Part shown: one piece after another, positions 17,714 to 25,563 of the stretch
Position numbering within the stretch: the first letter of the stretch is position 1
How the letters are laid out: each line of letters starts with the position of its first letter
Source: Bradyrhizobium ottawaense
GTDB taxonomy: Bacteria > Pseudomonadota > Alphaproteobacteria > Rhizobiales > Xanthobacteraceae
Assembly (NCBI RefSeq): GCF_900099825.1
Contig: NZ_LT629693.1
Location: 6,087,001-6,151,000 of the forward strand
Length of the DNA: 64,000 nt
Direction of reading: 5' to 3'
Translations under genes and position numbers: made by a program
The notes under the pieces: generated by a model
Seen by the model: the letters and a program-made list of their open reading frames with translations, nothing else
Told to the model about the DNA's origin: nothing
The model's database searches: none

Positions 17714-17847
17714 CTCGCGTCCCTACCGCGAAAGGCGGACTTCGGGGCCGTCAGGGCAGCTTTTGCCACCCAACGCGGACATTCGACGCTTGGACCTCTC
17801 CCTTAAAGGTTCTACGCTGTAGTGATACACAGCAGGGGCACGCACCG

Positions 17848-18735
17848 ATGCGACGGCGGCACCTCATTGCAATAATTGCTGGCATTGCGGCTTTGCCGCT
17901 CGCGGCGCTCGCGCAGCAGGCTGTTCCCTCGATCGCGCCGCAGGTTCACGAGGAGATGTGGGCGATTCCCTCCTCGCCTGTCCCGATGCTCGCCTATTTG
18001 ATGCGACCCATTGGGGGCGGTCCATTTCCACTCGTCGTGATGAACCATGGAGTTTCGCTTGACGCGACGGGGCGAAGCTACTTTCCCGTGATCGAATTTC
18101 GTGACGCCGCGCTTTGGTTTGCGCGACAGGGCTACGTGGTGGTCGCACCTGTACGCCCTGGATACGGTGCTACTGCGATCGAAATCCCCGAGCGAGGTCT
18201 GTTCGGACTGTTTTTCTCGGGCGTGGGAAAATGTTCGGATGCTGAGTTTCGTGAAGCGGGGCTTGCCGTCGCGTCGATTGACAAGTGGATCATCGACTAC
18301 ATGTCAACTCAGTCATTTATCAAGCGCGATGAGGTCATCATTGTCGGCCAATCGGGGGGTGGTTGGGGGTCGATTGCGCTTGGCAGTCAAAATCCGGAGT
18401 CGGTGCGGGCGATCATCGGCTTTGCAGCCGGCCGCGGTGGTCATCTCAATGGCAAACCTAACAACAACTGCGCCCCTAATCAGCTAGTCGATGCCGTTGC
18501 CGAATTTGGCCGCACGGCGCGCGTTCCAATGTTATGGATCTACACCCATAACGACAGTTATTTTGGACCCGATCTCTCAAAGCGGATGGTGGAAGCGTTT
18601 CGGGCCGCAGGCGGCAATGTCGAATATCATCTGTTATCCGATTTTGGAGAGGACGGCCATTTTTTGATAGATTCGGCGGAGGCCGTTCAACTCTGGGCGC
18701 CTCTTGTCAGCGAATTCCTAGCCAAACATCGATGA
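17848..18735 (+). CDS. Exported alpha/beta hydrolase (dienelactone-hydrolase-like)
   Basis: 295 residues from ATG 17848; the longer open frame upstream is only intron sequence. The signal peptide is MRRRHLIAIIAGIAALPLAA with ALA-type cleavage near ALAQQ. The hydrolase core has a PLVVMNHGVS oxyanion strand, the nucleophile elbow GQSGGGWGSIAL (Ser), an acid candidate in YTHNDSYFGPD and a catalytic His in EDGHFLI. Substrate unknown; probably a periplasmic esterase or dienelactone-type hydrolase. It is followed by an ialB-like gene on the same strand after 13 bp, so the two may be cotranscribed. Confidence 0.8.
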   Translation: MRRRHLIAIIAGIAALPLAALAQQAVPSIAPQVHEEMWAIPSSPVPMLAYLMRPIGGGPFPLVVMNHGVSLDATGRSYFPVIEFRDAALWFARQGYVVVAPVRPGYGATAIEIPERGLFGLFFSGVGKCSDAEFREAGLAVASIDKWIIDYMSTQSFIKRDEVIIVGQSGGGWGSIALGSQNPESVRAIIGFAAGRGGHLNGKPNNNCAPNQLVDAVAEFGRTARVPMLWIYTHNDSYFGPDLSKRMVEAFRAAGGNVEYHLLSDFGEDGHFLIDSAEAVQLWAPLVSEFLAKHR

Positions 18736-18748
18736 AAGGCATTGGTTT

Positions 18749-19414
18749 ATGGGCAATCGGCTACTGTACCCATCTGCAAGATCAGCCCGGTATCGATTTC
18801 TGGTAGCTGGATCACTTGTGGTGTTCCTGGCGACCCCAGTGATGAGGCTCGACGCGCAACAACTGGTGCCATTCGGCGACGTACCGGCGATCGAGAATTT
18901 TTCTGAGGCAGAGATCGCTACTCGGGGACGACAGCCAGATCGCCCGCTGACGTACGCGCCGTGGCGCAAGGTGTGTTTCAAGGCCACCCAAGAGGCCGGG
19001 TCGAAAATGGTTTGTCGCACGACCATCAACGGTAAATGGGACACGGGTCAGATCGCACTCAGAGTCGATCTGATCGAACGAGAGGGCGATCCTGTTGCTC
19101 GTCTACAGATGTTCGTGCCCCCTGGATCCTTCTTACAGCCGGGCATCAAGTTGACTGTTGACCAGGGTTCGCCCTTGCAAATTCCCTATGTCATTTGTCT
19201 CACCAATGGTTGCGTAGCCGGAAGCGTGGCAAATGCTGGCTTAATCCATGAGCTGGAGTCAGGTCAGATGCTGGTCTTAGAGACCGTTAATTCCAATGTT
19301 GTGGGTGTAACCACCTCGCTTCCTCTCAAGGAGTTTGCCAAAGTTCACCAGGGGGCACCGGCGCAAGTGTTTGAGCAGAGGCTTGAAGGAGATTGGGAGC
19401 AATTGGGTCGATGA
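18749..19414 (+). CDS. Invasion-associated locus B (IalB) family protein
   Basis: 221 residues with an N-terminal hydrophobic signal (FLVAGSLVVFLATPVMRLDA). The mature part shows the IalB pattern: WRKVCFKATQEAGSKMVCRT, LRVDLIEREGDPVARLQMFV, PPGSFLQPGIKLTVDQG and IPYVICLTNGCVAG with paired cysteines. IalB proteins are periplasmic and implicated in cell-envelope fitness or host entry in Bartonella; here the role is unknown. It sits 13 bp after the hydrolase gene. Confidence 0.85.
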   Translation: MGNRLLYPSARSARYRFLVAGSLVVFLATPVMRLDAQQLVPFGDVPAIENFSEAEIATRGRQPDRPLTYAPWRKVCFKATQEAGSKMVCRTTINGKWDTGQIALRVDLIEREGDPVARLQMFVPPGSFLQPGIKLTVDQGSPLQIPYVICLTNGCVAGSVANAGLIHELESGQMLVLETVNSNVVGVTTSLPLKEFAKVHQGAPAQVFEQRLEGDWEQLGR

Positions 19415-19426
19415 AGCGTGCCACGT

Positions 19427-19738
19427 TCAAGTTGCACCGGGCTTCGGCTTAGTCGTCGGCTTGATCGACCGATCCACCGGCCGAACATCTAACAGGCGCG
19501 GCTGTAGCCGCGAGAGTCCGCAAGTGGCACATCTGTATGGACCGGCCGTGCGTTGCAAGCTGGATTTGATGATCTGGAGATGATTGGTCTTGCGCTTCTG
19601 TATCCGGCCCTTGAACGGAGCGTTTGTGCTCCAGGCCATCATGGATATCCGCGCACACCCGATCTCATTCTCGGAAAGGCCCTGAAAGGCCGCTAGTGCC
19701 ACCAGATCACGGATGCGACGGCGAGACCGTTTCTCCAT
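19427..19738 (-). CDS. Doubtful 103-residue hypothetical
   Basis: An open minus-strand frame (EKRSRRRIRDLVALAAFQGL then SENEIGCARISMMAWSTNAP) lies between ialB and the IS110 transposase. It has a CxxC (PYRCATCGLSR) and a basic C-terminus. No family or convincing ribosome site is recognised, and it may be a fragment of an element flank. Confidence 0.25.
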   Translation of the reverse strand: MEKRSRRRIRDLVALAAFQGLSENEIGCARISMMAWSTNAPFKGRIQKRKTNHLQIIKSSLQRTAGPYRCATCGLSRLQPRLLDVRPVDRSIKPTTKPKPGAT

Positions 19739-19827
19739 TTCCTCAATCCAACTCGCAGACCTCGGCAGGTATCTTTCTGCTTGGCTTGGTGGTGCTAGGG
19801 ATCAGCCCTTAGGTTGAACCCGAGCGC

Positions 19828-20889
19828 TTACGCTGTTCTCGGCTCGACGCGTGCTTCGTAGCTGCGACCTTGCGCCAAAACGGTCCAGGTAATCCGCGCC
19901 AGCTTGTTGGCCAGTGCAGTTGCCAGAACATTGTGATGCAGGCGTTTTGCGGCAGCCGTGAGCCATACTCCGAAGCTGTGCTTTTGCCAGTTTTCCGGTC
20001 TGAGCAGAATAACGCGAGCACCCTGCATGAACAGCATGCGAAGATAGCGGTTTCCACGCTTGGTGATGCGGCCAAGGATGGTACGATCACCCGTGGACAT
20101 CTGCTTCGGCACCAGGCCGAGCCACGCCGCAAAGTCGCGTCCTTTTACAAAGGCGGTGCCGTTGCCGATCGCAGCCACCATTGCGCCTGCGATGATCGGG
20201 CCGATGCCCGGGACCGTCATCAACTGCCGGCAGCTCGCGTCGCCGCGCGCCAGGGCCTCGATCTCATCCGTCACATTTTCGATTCGCTCATCGAGATGAG
20301 ACCAGTCGCCAGCGAGGTCCTCAACAATCCTGACCATGCGGGGCGACAATACGTCGGTACGCGTAGCCAAAATGTCTGGAAGTTGATGTCGCAGGAAGCG
20401 AAGTCCTTGCCGCACAGGCATGCCGCGCTCGAGAAGAAAACTGCGGATTTGGTTGATCACAGCTGTACGATCGCTGATGAGGCGAGACCGAACGCGGTGG
20501 AGCGCCTGGAGATCTAATTGATTGTCGGTTTTTACTGGAACACAGCGTGTCGAGGGACGCTGCACGGCTTCGGCGACTGCGTAGGCATCCCGGAAGTCGT
20601 TCTTGTAGCTTTGCCGGAACGGTTTGGCATAAGCGGGCGGTACCTGCTTTACGTCATGGCCGAGCGCACTTAGCTCGCGAGCCACATAGTGCGTCGACAT
20701 GCCAGCTTCGATTCCGATCAGGCACCGCGGCACATTGGCGAGCCGGGCTGCGATCCGGCCGCGGGCAATCTTCTCCCGCAAAACGATTGCCCCCTGGTCG
20801 TCGAGGCCGATCAAATGCATGATGTTCTTGCCTGTATCGATGCCAATGGTGTGAGCGACTGTAGCGGCTGTCTTATGGGACATGGCCAT
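19828..20889 (-). CDS. IS110-family transposase, full length
   Basis: 353 residues. The N-terminal DEDD RuvC-like domain is complete: Asp18 (HTIGIDTGKN), Glu61 (LIGIEAGMS), Asp98 and Asp101 (KNDFRDAYAV). The C-terminal Transposase_20 domain holds LMTVPGIGPIIAGAMVAAIG (HhH-like) and WLGLVPKQMSTGDRTILGRI then TKRGNRYLR, including the conserved catalytic Ser. No frameshift is seen, so it could be active. It stands between ialB and the CoA-transferase cluster. A structured non-coding segment abuts its start. Confidence 0.93.
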   Translation of the reverse strand: MAMSHKTAATVAHTIGIDTGKNIMHLIGLDDQGAIVLREKIARGRIAARLANVPRCLIGIEAGMSTHYVARELSALGHDVKQVPPAYAKPFRQSYKNDFRDAYAVAEAVQRPSTRCVPVKTDNQLDLQALHRVRSRLISDRTAVINQIRSFLLERGMPVRQGLRFLRHQLPDILATRTDVLSPRMVRIVEDLAGDWSHLDERIENVTDEIEALARGDASCRQLMTVPGIGPIIAGAMVAAIGNGTAFVKGRDFAAWLGLVPKQMSTGDRTILGRITKRGNRYLRMLFMQGARVILLRPENWQKHSFGVWLTAAAKRLHHNVLATALANKLARITWTVLAQGRSYEARVEPRTA

Positions 20890-20948
20890 GTGCTCCTCGT
20901 GCTTCTAAGCCCCCCGCGGGCTCTGAGAGCCGTTAGGGGCGGGAGCAC
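20890..20948 (-). ncRNA. Structured 5' flank of IS110, possible bridge RNA segment
   Basis: GTGCTCC (20890-20896) and GGAGCAC (20942-20948) are perfect complements enclosing a second short palindrome (GGCTCTGAGAGCC). They sit directly upstream of the transposase start on its strand. In IS110-group elements the non-coding end upstream of the recombinase encodes the bridge RNA. That this is such an RNA is inference from position and fold. Confidence 0.35.
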
Positions 20949-21255
20949 GGCCGGTCCATCCCATTCTCGGACCCGAGACGATGTACGCGTTGAGTCTTCT
21001 GTGGATGGCTGCCGCGTTGCAAGAGATAAATTGAGGCAGTGGCATTGGTCGGGTGCAGTCTTCTGTCCGGCCTATTGATGCAGTCGGTTGACTGCTGGCC
21101 CTGATGGAGTCCGCGAACAACGTCCCATTCTGCTTATCAGGCTATGACGCCTTAGATTCAACTTAGGTTGTCCCTGTTCCCGGTCTGGCCGGTCTGCCAT
21201 GGGACAGTTTCGTGCTCCCATCGTGAGATCCGCCGCGTCTTTTTCCATTGCGGCA
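20949..21255. other. Non-coding interval after IS110
   Basis: No gene is supported. It probably includes the outer IS110 end and old flanking DNA. Confidence 0.35.
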
Positions 21256-21325
21256 CGATGGATTGCTTCACGGAGCCTGTCATCGGGCGGCGCTTCGCGC
21301 CGACCCGTTGGCTCGCAATGACGCG
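21256..21325. repeat. Intergenic palindromic (REP-like) repeat
   Basis: The core CGGCGC-TTC-GCGCCG (21288-21302) is a perfect palindrome, flanked by GATGGATTGCTTCACGGAGC and GTTGGCTCGCAATGACG, arms that resemble the interspersed GGATTGCTTC...CGCAATGACG repeats of Bradyrhizobium and Rhodopseudomonas. It lies just past the stop of the minus-strand CoA-transferase gene. Confidence 0.6.
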
Positions 21326-21327
21326 GG

Positions 21328-22569
21328 CTACGAATCCGCCTCGGTCAGCCCGCCCTCAGCGATCAACCCGCCGATCTCGTCTTCCGAAAATCCGGCTTCT
21401 CGCAAAATCTCGCCGCCGTGTTCGCCGAGGCGCGGTGGATGCCGCCGGATCGAGGGCGGGGTCTTGCTCCAGGTCGCGGCGGGGCCGGCGACGCGCAGGG
21501 TGCCTTCGGTCGGGTGCTCCATCGTATGAAGCAGTCCGACGGCTGCGAGATGCGGGTCGTCGATCAGGCTGTCGAGGTCGTGCAGCGGCGCATGCGGAAT
21601 GTCGGCCTCGTTGAAGAACGCCATCCATTCGGCCGTGGTGCGGGTCTTCATCATCTGCGAGAACCAATCGTAGACGAAGTCGTAATTCCGCGTGCGCGCG
21701 TCGATGCTGTTCAGGCGCGGGTCGCGGTCGGCTTCGTTGTCGAGGCCGATCAGGCGAAAGAACGCGGTCCACTGCTTGTCGGAATAGACCAGCGCGCAGA
21801 CATAGCCGTCGCTGGTCTGGTAGGGGCGGCGATCGGGCGACAGCAGCCGCGAATAGCCTGCTGGTCCGATCGGCGGTTCAAAGCTGCGGCCGGACATGTG
21901 GTCGCCGAGCACGAACTGCGCCATGGTCTCGAACATCGGAATTTCGATGGCCTGTCCCTCGCCGCTGCGCTCGCGGTGAAACAGCGCCGCCAGGATGGCG
22001 TGGACGGCATTCAGTCCGACGATCCGGTCGGCCATCGTAGCCGGCGAATAGCGCGGCTCGCCGGTGATCGTTCCGGTCAGCGCCGGCAATGCGGTCAGGC
22101 CCTGGATCAGGTCGTCATAAGCGGGCCGTCCGGCATAGGGGCCGGTCTCGCCAAATCCGTGCAGGCTGGCATAGACCAGCCGCGGGTTGATCGCGAGCAG
22201 ATCGTGGGCGCCGAGCTTGAGCCGGCCCATCGCCGCCGGCCGCACATTGTGGACGAAGACATCGGCGGTCGCGGCCAGCCGGAGCAGGGCTGCGCGGCCA
22301 CTTGGCTTCTTGAGGTCGAGCACGATGGAGCGCTTGTTGCGATTGCCCTGCAGATACATCGCGCCCATCTTGGGATGACGCATCGGTGCGGCGAAGCGCA
22401 TGACGTCGCCGTCGGGGCTTTCGACCTTGATGACGTCGGCACCGTAATCGCCGAGGATCATGGTCGCGTAGGGACCCATCATCACGCTGGTGAGATCGAT
22501 GATCCTGACGCCGGCGAGCGGTCCCGCCGGCGCGCCAATCGCCGGCGCGGGGGTGTTGGCGCTAGTCAC
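21328..22569 (-). CDS. Class III (CaiB/BaiF family) CoA-transferase
   Basis: 413 residues, usual length for the family. The start region PLAGVRIIDLTSVMMGPYAT and the stretches DYGADVIKVESPDGD and GNRNKRSIVLDLKKPSGRAA are hallmarks. The catalytic Asp is expected in the AGRPAYDDLIQGL segment (about residue 150). C-terminal family blocks follow (NEADIPHAPLHDLDSLIDDP, PRLGEHGGEIL). It moves CoA between acyl-CoA and a free acid. It ends the minus-strand group with the TRAP genes (9-bp gap to dctP), so its acid is probably the imported one. A second class III enzyme is at 27739. Confidence 0.92.
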   Translation of the reverse strand: MTSANTPAPAIGAPAGPLAGVRIIDLTSVMMGPYATMILGDYGADVIKVESPDGDVMRFAAPMRHPKMGAMYLQGNRNKRSIVLDLKKPSGRAALLRLAATADVFVHNVRPAAMGRLKLGAHDLLAINPRLVYASLHGFGETGPYAGRPAYDDLIQGLTALPALTGTITGEPRYSPATMADRIVGLNAVHAILAALFHRERSGEGQAIEIPMFETMAQFVLGDHMSGRSFEPPIGPAGYSRLLSPDRRPYQTSDGYVCALVYSDKQWTAFFRLIGLDNEADRDPRLNSIDARTRNYDFVYDWFSQMMKTRTTAEWMAFFNEADIPHAPLHDLDSLIDDPHLAAVGLLHTMEHPTEGTLRVAGPAATWSKTPPSIRRHPPRLGEHGGEILREAGFSEDEIGGLIAEGGLTEADS

Positions 22570-22578
22570 GGCGCGCGA

Positions 22579-23622
22579 TCAATGGCCCGCGGCCAAGGCG
22601 TCGGTGAAGGCCTTGAAGGTCTCCGTGCCCGGCTTGCCACGCTTGTCGAGATCCTTCACCCAGTCCTCGGCGACCGCCTTGAACGCCGCGTCGAACACCT
22701 TCTTGTCGTCGGGACCGAATTCGATGACCTTCATGCCCTGCGACTTGATCTTGTCGGTTGCGGCCAACTCGCCGTTCTCGAAGCGCTTGCAGCCCTCGCG
22801 CGTCGTCTGTTCGCCGGCTTCGACCAGCGCCTTGCGGACGTTCTCGGGCAGGCTTTTGAATTTGCTCTCACCCATCGAGTAAGTGAAGATCGCAGTGCCG
22901 AAATTCTGGCCTTCGGTACCGGATTTCAGTAGCTTGCCGAACTCGTAGGATACCGAGCTCTGATAGGAAAAGATCATGCCGTCGAGCGTGCCGCGCGTCA
23001 GCGACTCATAGATTTCCGGAGCTGCCATGCGAACCGGGATACCGCCGATCGAGCGCATCATCAGGTCCATGGCGCCGCCGGTGGTGCGGATCTTCAGACC
23101 TTCGAGGTCCTTGGCCGATTTGATGACGCGGCCGGTGGCGAGCTGGATCTGGTAAGCCGGCAGCGCGATGGTGACCAGCGGCCGCAACTGGTTGGGGCCG
23201 AACTCCTTGGTCTCCAGAACGCCGCCATTGTGCGAAATCTTGTAGAAGGCAAGCGAGCCCTGACATTCGGTTTCGAAAATGCCGGGCAGTTCGCCGACTG
23301 CGGTCAGCGGGAATTTATCCGACGAATAGGACGGCACGATATAAGCGAGGTCCATCACGCCGAGCGCGGTGAGCTGCGCCATGTCCTTGGCCTTGCCGAG
23401 CTGCTCCGAGGGAAAGTGCTGGAAGGTCACTTGCCCGTTGGTCGCCTTGGTGACCAGCTCCATGAACGGTTTGGCGACGAGTTCATGGATGACATGGCCG
23501 GCCGGCAGGCTGTCGGCGAGGCGCAGCGTAATCTTCTCCTGTGCAAAGCAGGCAGACGCCGAGCCGGCGAGAAGAAGTGCCGCGAGGCCGGCGCGCTTGA
23601 GCAACCGAGGTTCGATATTCAT
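22579..23622 (-). CDS. dctP: TRAP transporter solute receptor DctP
   Basis: 347 residues with a signal peptide (LKRAGLAALLLAGSASACFA, then QEKITLRLADSLP). DctP family features: the hinge and ligand region GLKIRTTGGAMDLMMRSIGG, an arginine (about residue 178) typical for carboxylate binding, and EIYESLTRGTLDGMIFS. It is a periplasmic receptor delivering an organic acid to DctQM encoded just upstream (42 bp). It is clearly homologous to the second receptor at 25564. Confidence 0.92.
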   Translation of the reverse strand: MNIEPRLLKRAGLAALLLAGSASACFAQEKITLRLADSLPAGHVIHELVAKPFMELVTKATNGQVTFQHFPSEQLGKAKDMAQLTALGVMDLAYIVPSYSSDKFPLTAVGELPGIFETECQGSLAFYKISHNGGVLETKEFGPNQLRPLVTIALPAYQIQLATGRVIKSAKDLEGLKIRTTGGAMDLMMRSIGGIPVRMAAPEIYESLTRGTLDGMIFSYQSSVSYEFGKLLKSGTEGQNFGTAIFTYSMGESKFKSLPENVRKALVEAGEQTTREGCKRFENGELAATDKIKSQGMKVIEFGPDDKKVFDAAFKAVAEDWVKDLDKRGKPGTETFKAFTDALAAGH

Positions 23623-23664
23623 GTTGGGTCTCCCAGGGATCGGCCGCCTGCTGCGACGGCTTCT

Positions 23665-24954
23665 TCAGTGTTGCATGTGGTTTGGCAGCCAGAGAATGAT
23701 GTCCGGAAATGCCACGAAAATCGCAATCGCGATCAGATGAGCGATGAAGTGCGGGAACGTGCCGTGGAATACTTCGCTGACGGGTCGTCCGGCATAGCGG
23801 GCCACGATAAAGCAGTTCAGCCCGATCGGCGGCGTGATCATGCCGACCTCGGCGGTGACGATCTTGATGACGCCGAACCAGATCGGATCGAAGCCGAGCG
23901 ACTTGATCAGCGGCAGCACGATCGGAACCGTAAGCACCAGGATAGCGATCTGGTCCATGAACGAGCCCAGCACGATATAGCCGCACAGGATCAGCGTGAT
24001 GATCACCCACCGCGACACGTCGAGCCCGCCGACCCATCCGACGATATTCTGCGTGACCTGCGTCAGGGTGAAGAAGTAGCCGAAGATATGCGCGCACATG
24101 ATGATCAGCACGATCATGCAGGTGCCCTGCGCCGCGTGCCGCAACGTCACGTACAGCGACGTCATGTTGATCTTGCGCTTCCAGCAGGCGAGGCAGAACG
24201 CTCCGAACGCGCCGAATGCCGAGGCTTCGGTCGGCGTCGCGACGCCGAGATAGATGGTCCCGGTCACGATGGAAAACAGCACGACCATCGGGCTGACCTG
24301 CCAGAGCAGGCCGAACCGCTCCGACCACGATACCGCCGTTACGGTCGGCGCGCGCGAAGGATCGAGCCACACCAGAAGGTAGATCGTTCCCATGATGATC
24401 ATCGTGACAATGATCGCGGGGATGATGCCGCTGATCAGCAGCTTGCCGATGTTGACTTCGGCCAGCAGCCCGAAGATCACCAGGGCGACGCTGGTCGGCA
24501 GCAGCATCGCCAGCGTGCCCGAAATCGCGACGACGCCGGCTGCCATTCTCGGCTCATAGCCCTGGCGGATCATCGCGGGCAGGCTGGTCGAGGCCAGCGT
24601 CGCGGCCGACGCGGTACTGGTGCCGCAGATCGAACCGAAGCCCGCGCCTGCGAGCGCGGTCGCCATGCCGAGGCCGCCGGGGATGCGGCCGACCCAGGCC
24701 GCGGCGGTCTTGAACAGGTCGTCGGCGACGCCCGACAGCAGGACCAGATCGGCCATCAGCAGAAACATCGGGATCGTGATCAGCTCATAGGAAGTCACGG
24801 CCGACAGCGGCGTCGTCTGCAGGACGCCGAGCAGGATCGGCAGGCCGCCGACCAGATAGAGGCCGAGCCCGCCGGAAAACGCCATCGCGAACGCGACCGG
24901 TACGCCAATCGCCAGCAGGAAGAACAGCAGCCCGAGGATGAAAGCGGAAATCAT
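23665..24954 (-). CDS. dctM: TRAP transporter large membrane subunit DctM
   Basis: 429 residues, about 12 hydrophobic segments, usual size. DctM hallmarks: ISAFILGLLFFLLAIGVPVA at the start, GAGFGSICGTSTASAATLAS, GVVAISGTLAMLLPTSVALV and FGVIKIVTAEVGMITPPIGL near the end. It is the ion-driven transport subunit. Its start overlaps the dctQ stop by 4 bp (ATGA), so the two are translationally coupled. Confidence 0.94.
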   Translation of the reverse strand: MISAFILGLLFFLLAIGVPVAFAMAFSGGLGLYLVGGLPILLGVLQTTPLSAVTSYELITIPMFLLMADLVLLSGVADDLFKTAAAWVGRIPGGLGMATALAGAGFGSICGTSTASAATLASTSLPAMIRQGYEPRMAAGVVAISGTLAMLLPTSVALVIFGLLAEVNIGKLLISGIIPAIIVTMIIMGTIYLLVWLDPSRAPTVTAVSWSERFGLLWQVSPMVVLFSIVTGTIYLGVATPTEASAFGAFGAFCLACWKRKINMTSLYVTLRHAAQGTCMIVLIIMCAHIFGYFFTLTQVTQNIVGWVGGLDVSRWVIITLILCGYIVLGSFMDQIAILVLTVPIVLPLIKSLGFDPIWFGVIKIVTAEVGMITPPIGLNCFIVARYAGRPVSEVFHGTFPHFIAHLIAIAIFVAFPDIILWLPNHMQH

Positions 24955-25508
24955 TCGAAGCCTGCCTTTTCAGCGCCATGTCCGGCTATCGCCGGAAGCG
25001 GCAACAGGTCTTCACCGGTCAACAGGCTTGCGATATTGGCGACCAGATGGACGGCGAGCCGCAGCGCGAGAATGCCGGCCCCGATCGGGACCAGGCCTGC
25101 GGACGCCCATGTCGGCCAGGGAATAGCGCCGGCCATCACGTCGCTGGAGCTGAAATTATCGAGTGCACGCTGGTAGCCCAGCAAGGTGATCGGAATGAAG
25201 ATCGCAAGCCCAACCAGGTTCGAGATGATGATGCAGAGGCGCTGGATCGCGGCCGAAAAGCGCGGCAGCAGGATGTCGACGCTGATATGGCCGTTGACGG
25301 CATAGGTGCCGGACAGCGACAGGAAGAATACGCCGGCCATGATGTAGAGCGAGATCAGGTCGTAGGCCCAGGAGAACGGGCGGTTGAAGACGTAGCGCAT
25401 CACGACGTCACTGAAGACGATGATCATGATCGCAAACATGAAGCATGCGGCGATCGCCGATGTTACCTTTTCGATGGCGGTCAAAGCCCTCAGGCTTGCC
25501 TTGATCAC
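24951..25508 (-). CDS. dctQ: TRAP transporter small membrane subunit DctQ
   Basis: 185 residues with four hydrophobic segments. Family blocks are CFMFAIMIIVFSDVVMRYVF then NRPFSWAYDL, and NGHISVDILLPRFSAAIQRL. It pairs with DctM in the inner membrane. It overlaps dctM by 4 bp and follows the upstream dctP-like gene after 55 bp, giving the order receptor-dctQ-dctM-receptor-CoA-transferase. Confidence 0.93.
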   Translation of the reverse strand: MIKASLRALTAIEKVTSAIAACFMFAIMIIVFSDVVMRYVFNRPFSWAYDLISLYIMAGVFFLSLSGTYAVNGHISVDILLPRFSAAIQRLCIIISNLVGLAIFIPITLLGYQRALDNFSSSDVMAGAIPWPTWASAGLVPIGAGILALRLAVHLVANIASLLTGEDLLPLPAIAGHGAEKAGFE

Positions 25509-25563
25509 GTTGGTCTCCGTTGTTGCGCTTGGGAAGCGGCTTGAGGCTTCGGTGTCGTCCGGG

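Larger units (their letters stand above)
15818..17734 (+). mobile_element. Group II intron B (ribozyme plus RT)
   Basis: The 5' end is placed at GTGCGCC (15818), at most about 45 bp after intron A. Domain V is at 17660-17692, inside the last codons of the RT gene. A domain VI-like hairpin (CGCGAG-GTAA-CTCGCG) follows, then CCCTAC, a plausible AY 3' end near 17726. The identity with the truncated copy at 9680-10491 runs to 17734, so the element end may lie between 17726 and 17734. Confidence 0.8.

Noticed and set aside
17419..17847. N-terminal extension of the hydrolase into intron B sequence
   Set aside because: The signal peptide starts at ATG 17848; the upstream frame is only a shifted reading of the RT gene.
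21418..25544. Very long plus-strand frames opposite the CoA-transferase and TRAP genes (504 and 648 codons)
   Set aside because: Their translations are low-complexity Arg/Gln/Asp/His-rich and antiparallel to well-identified genes.
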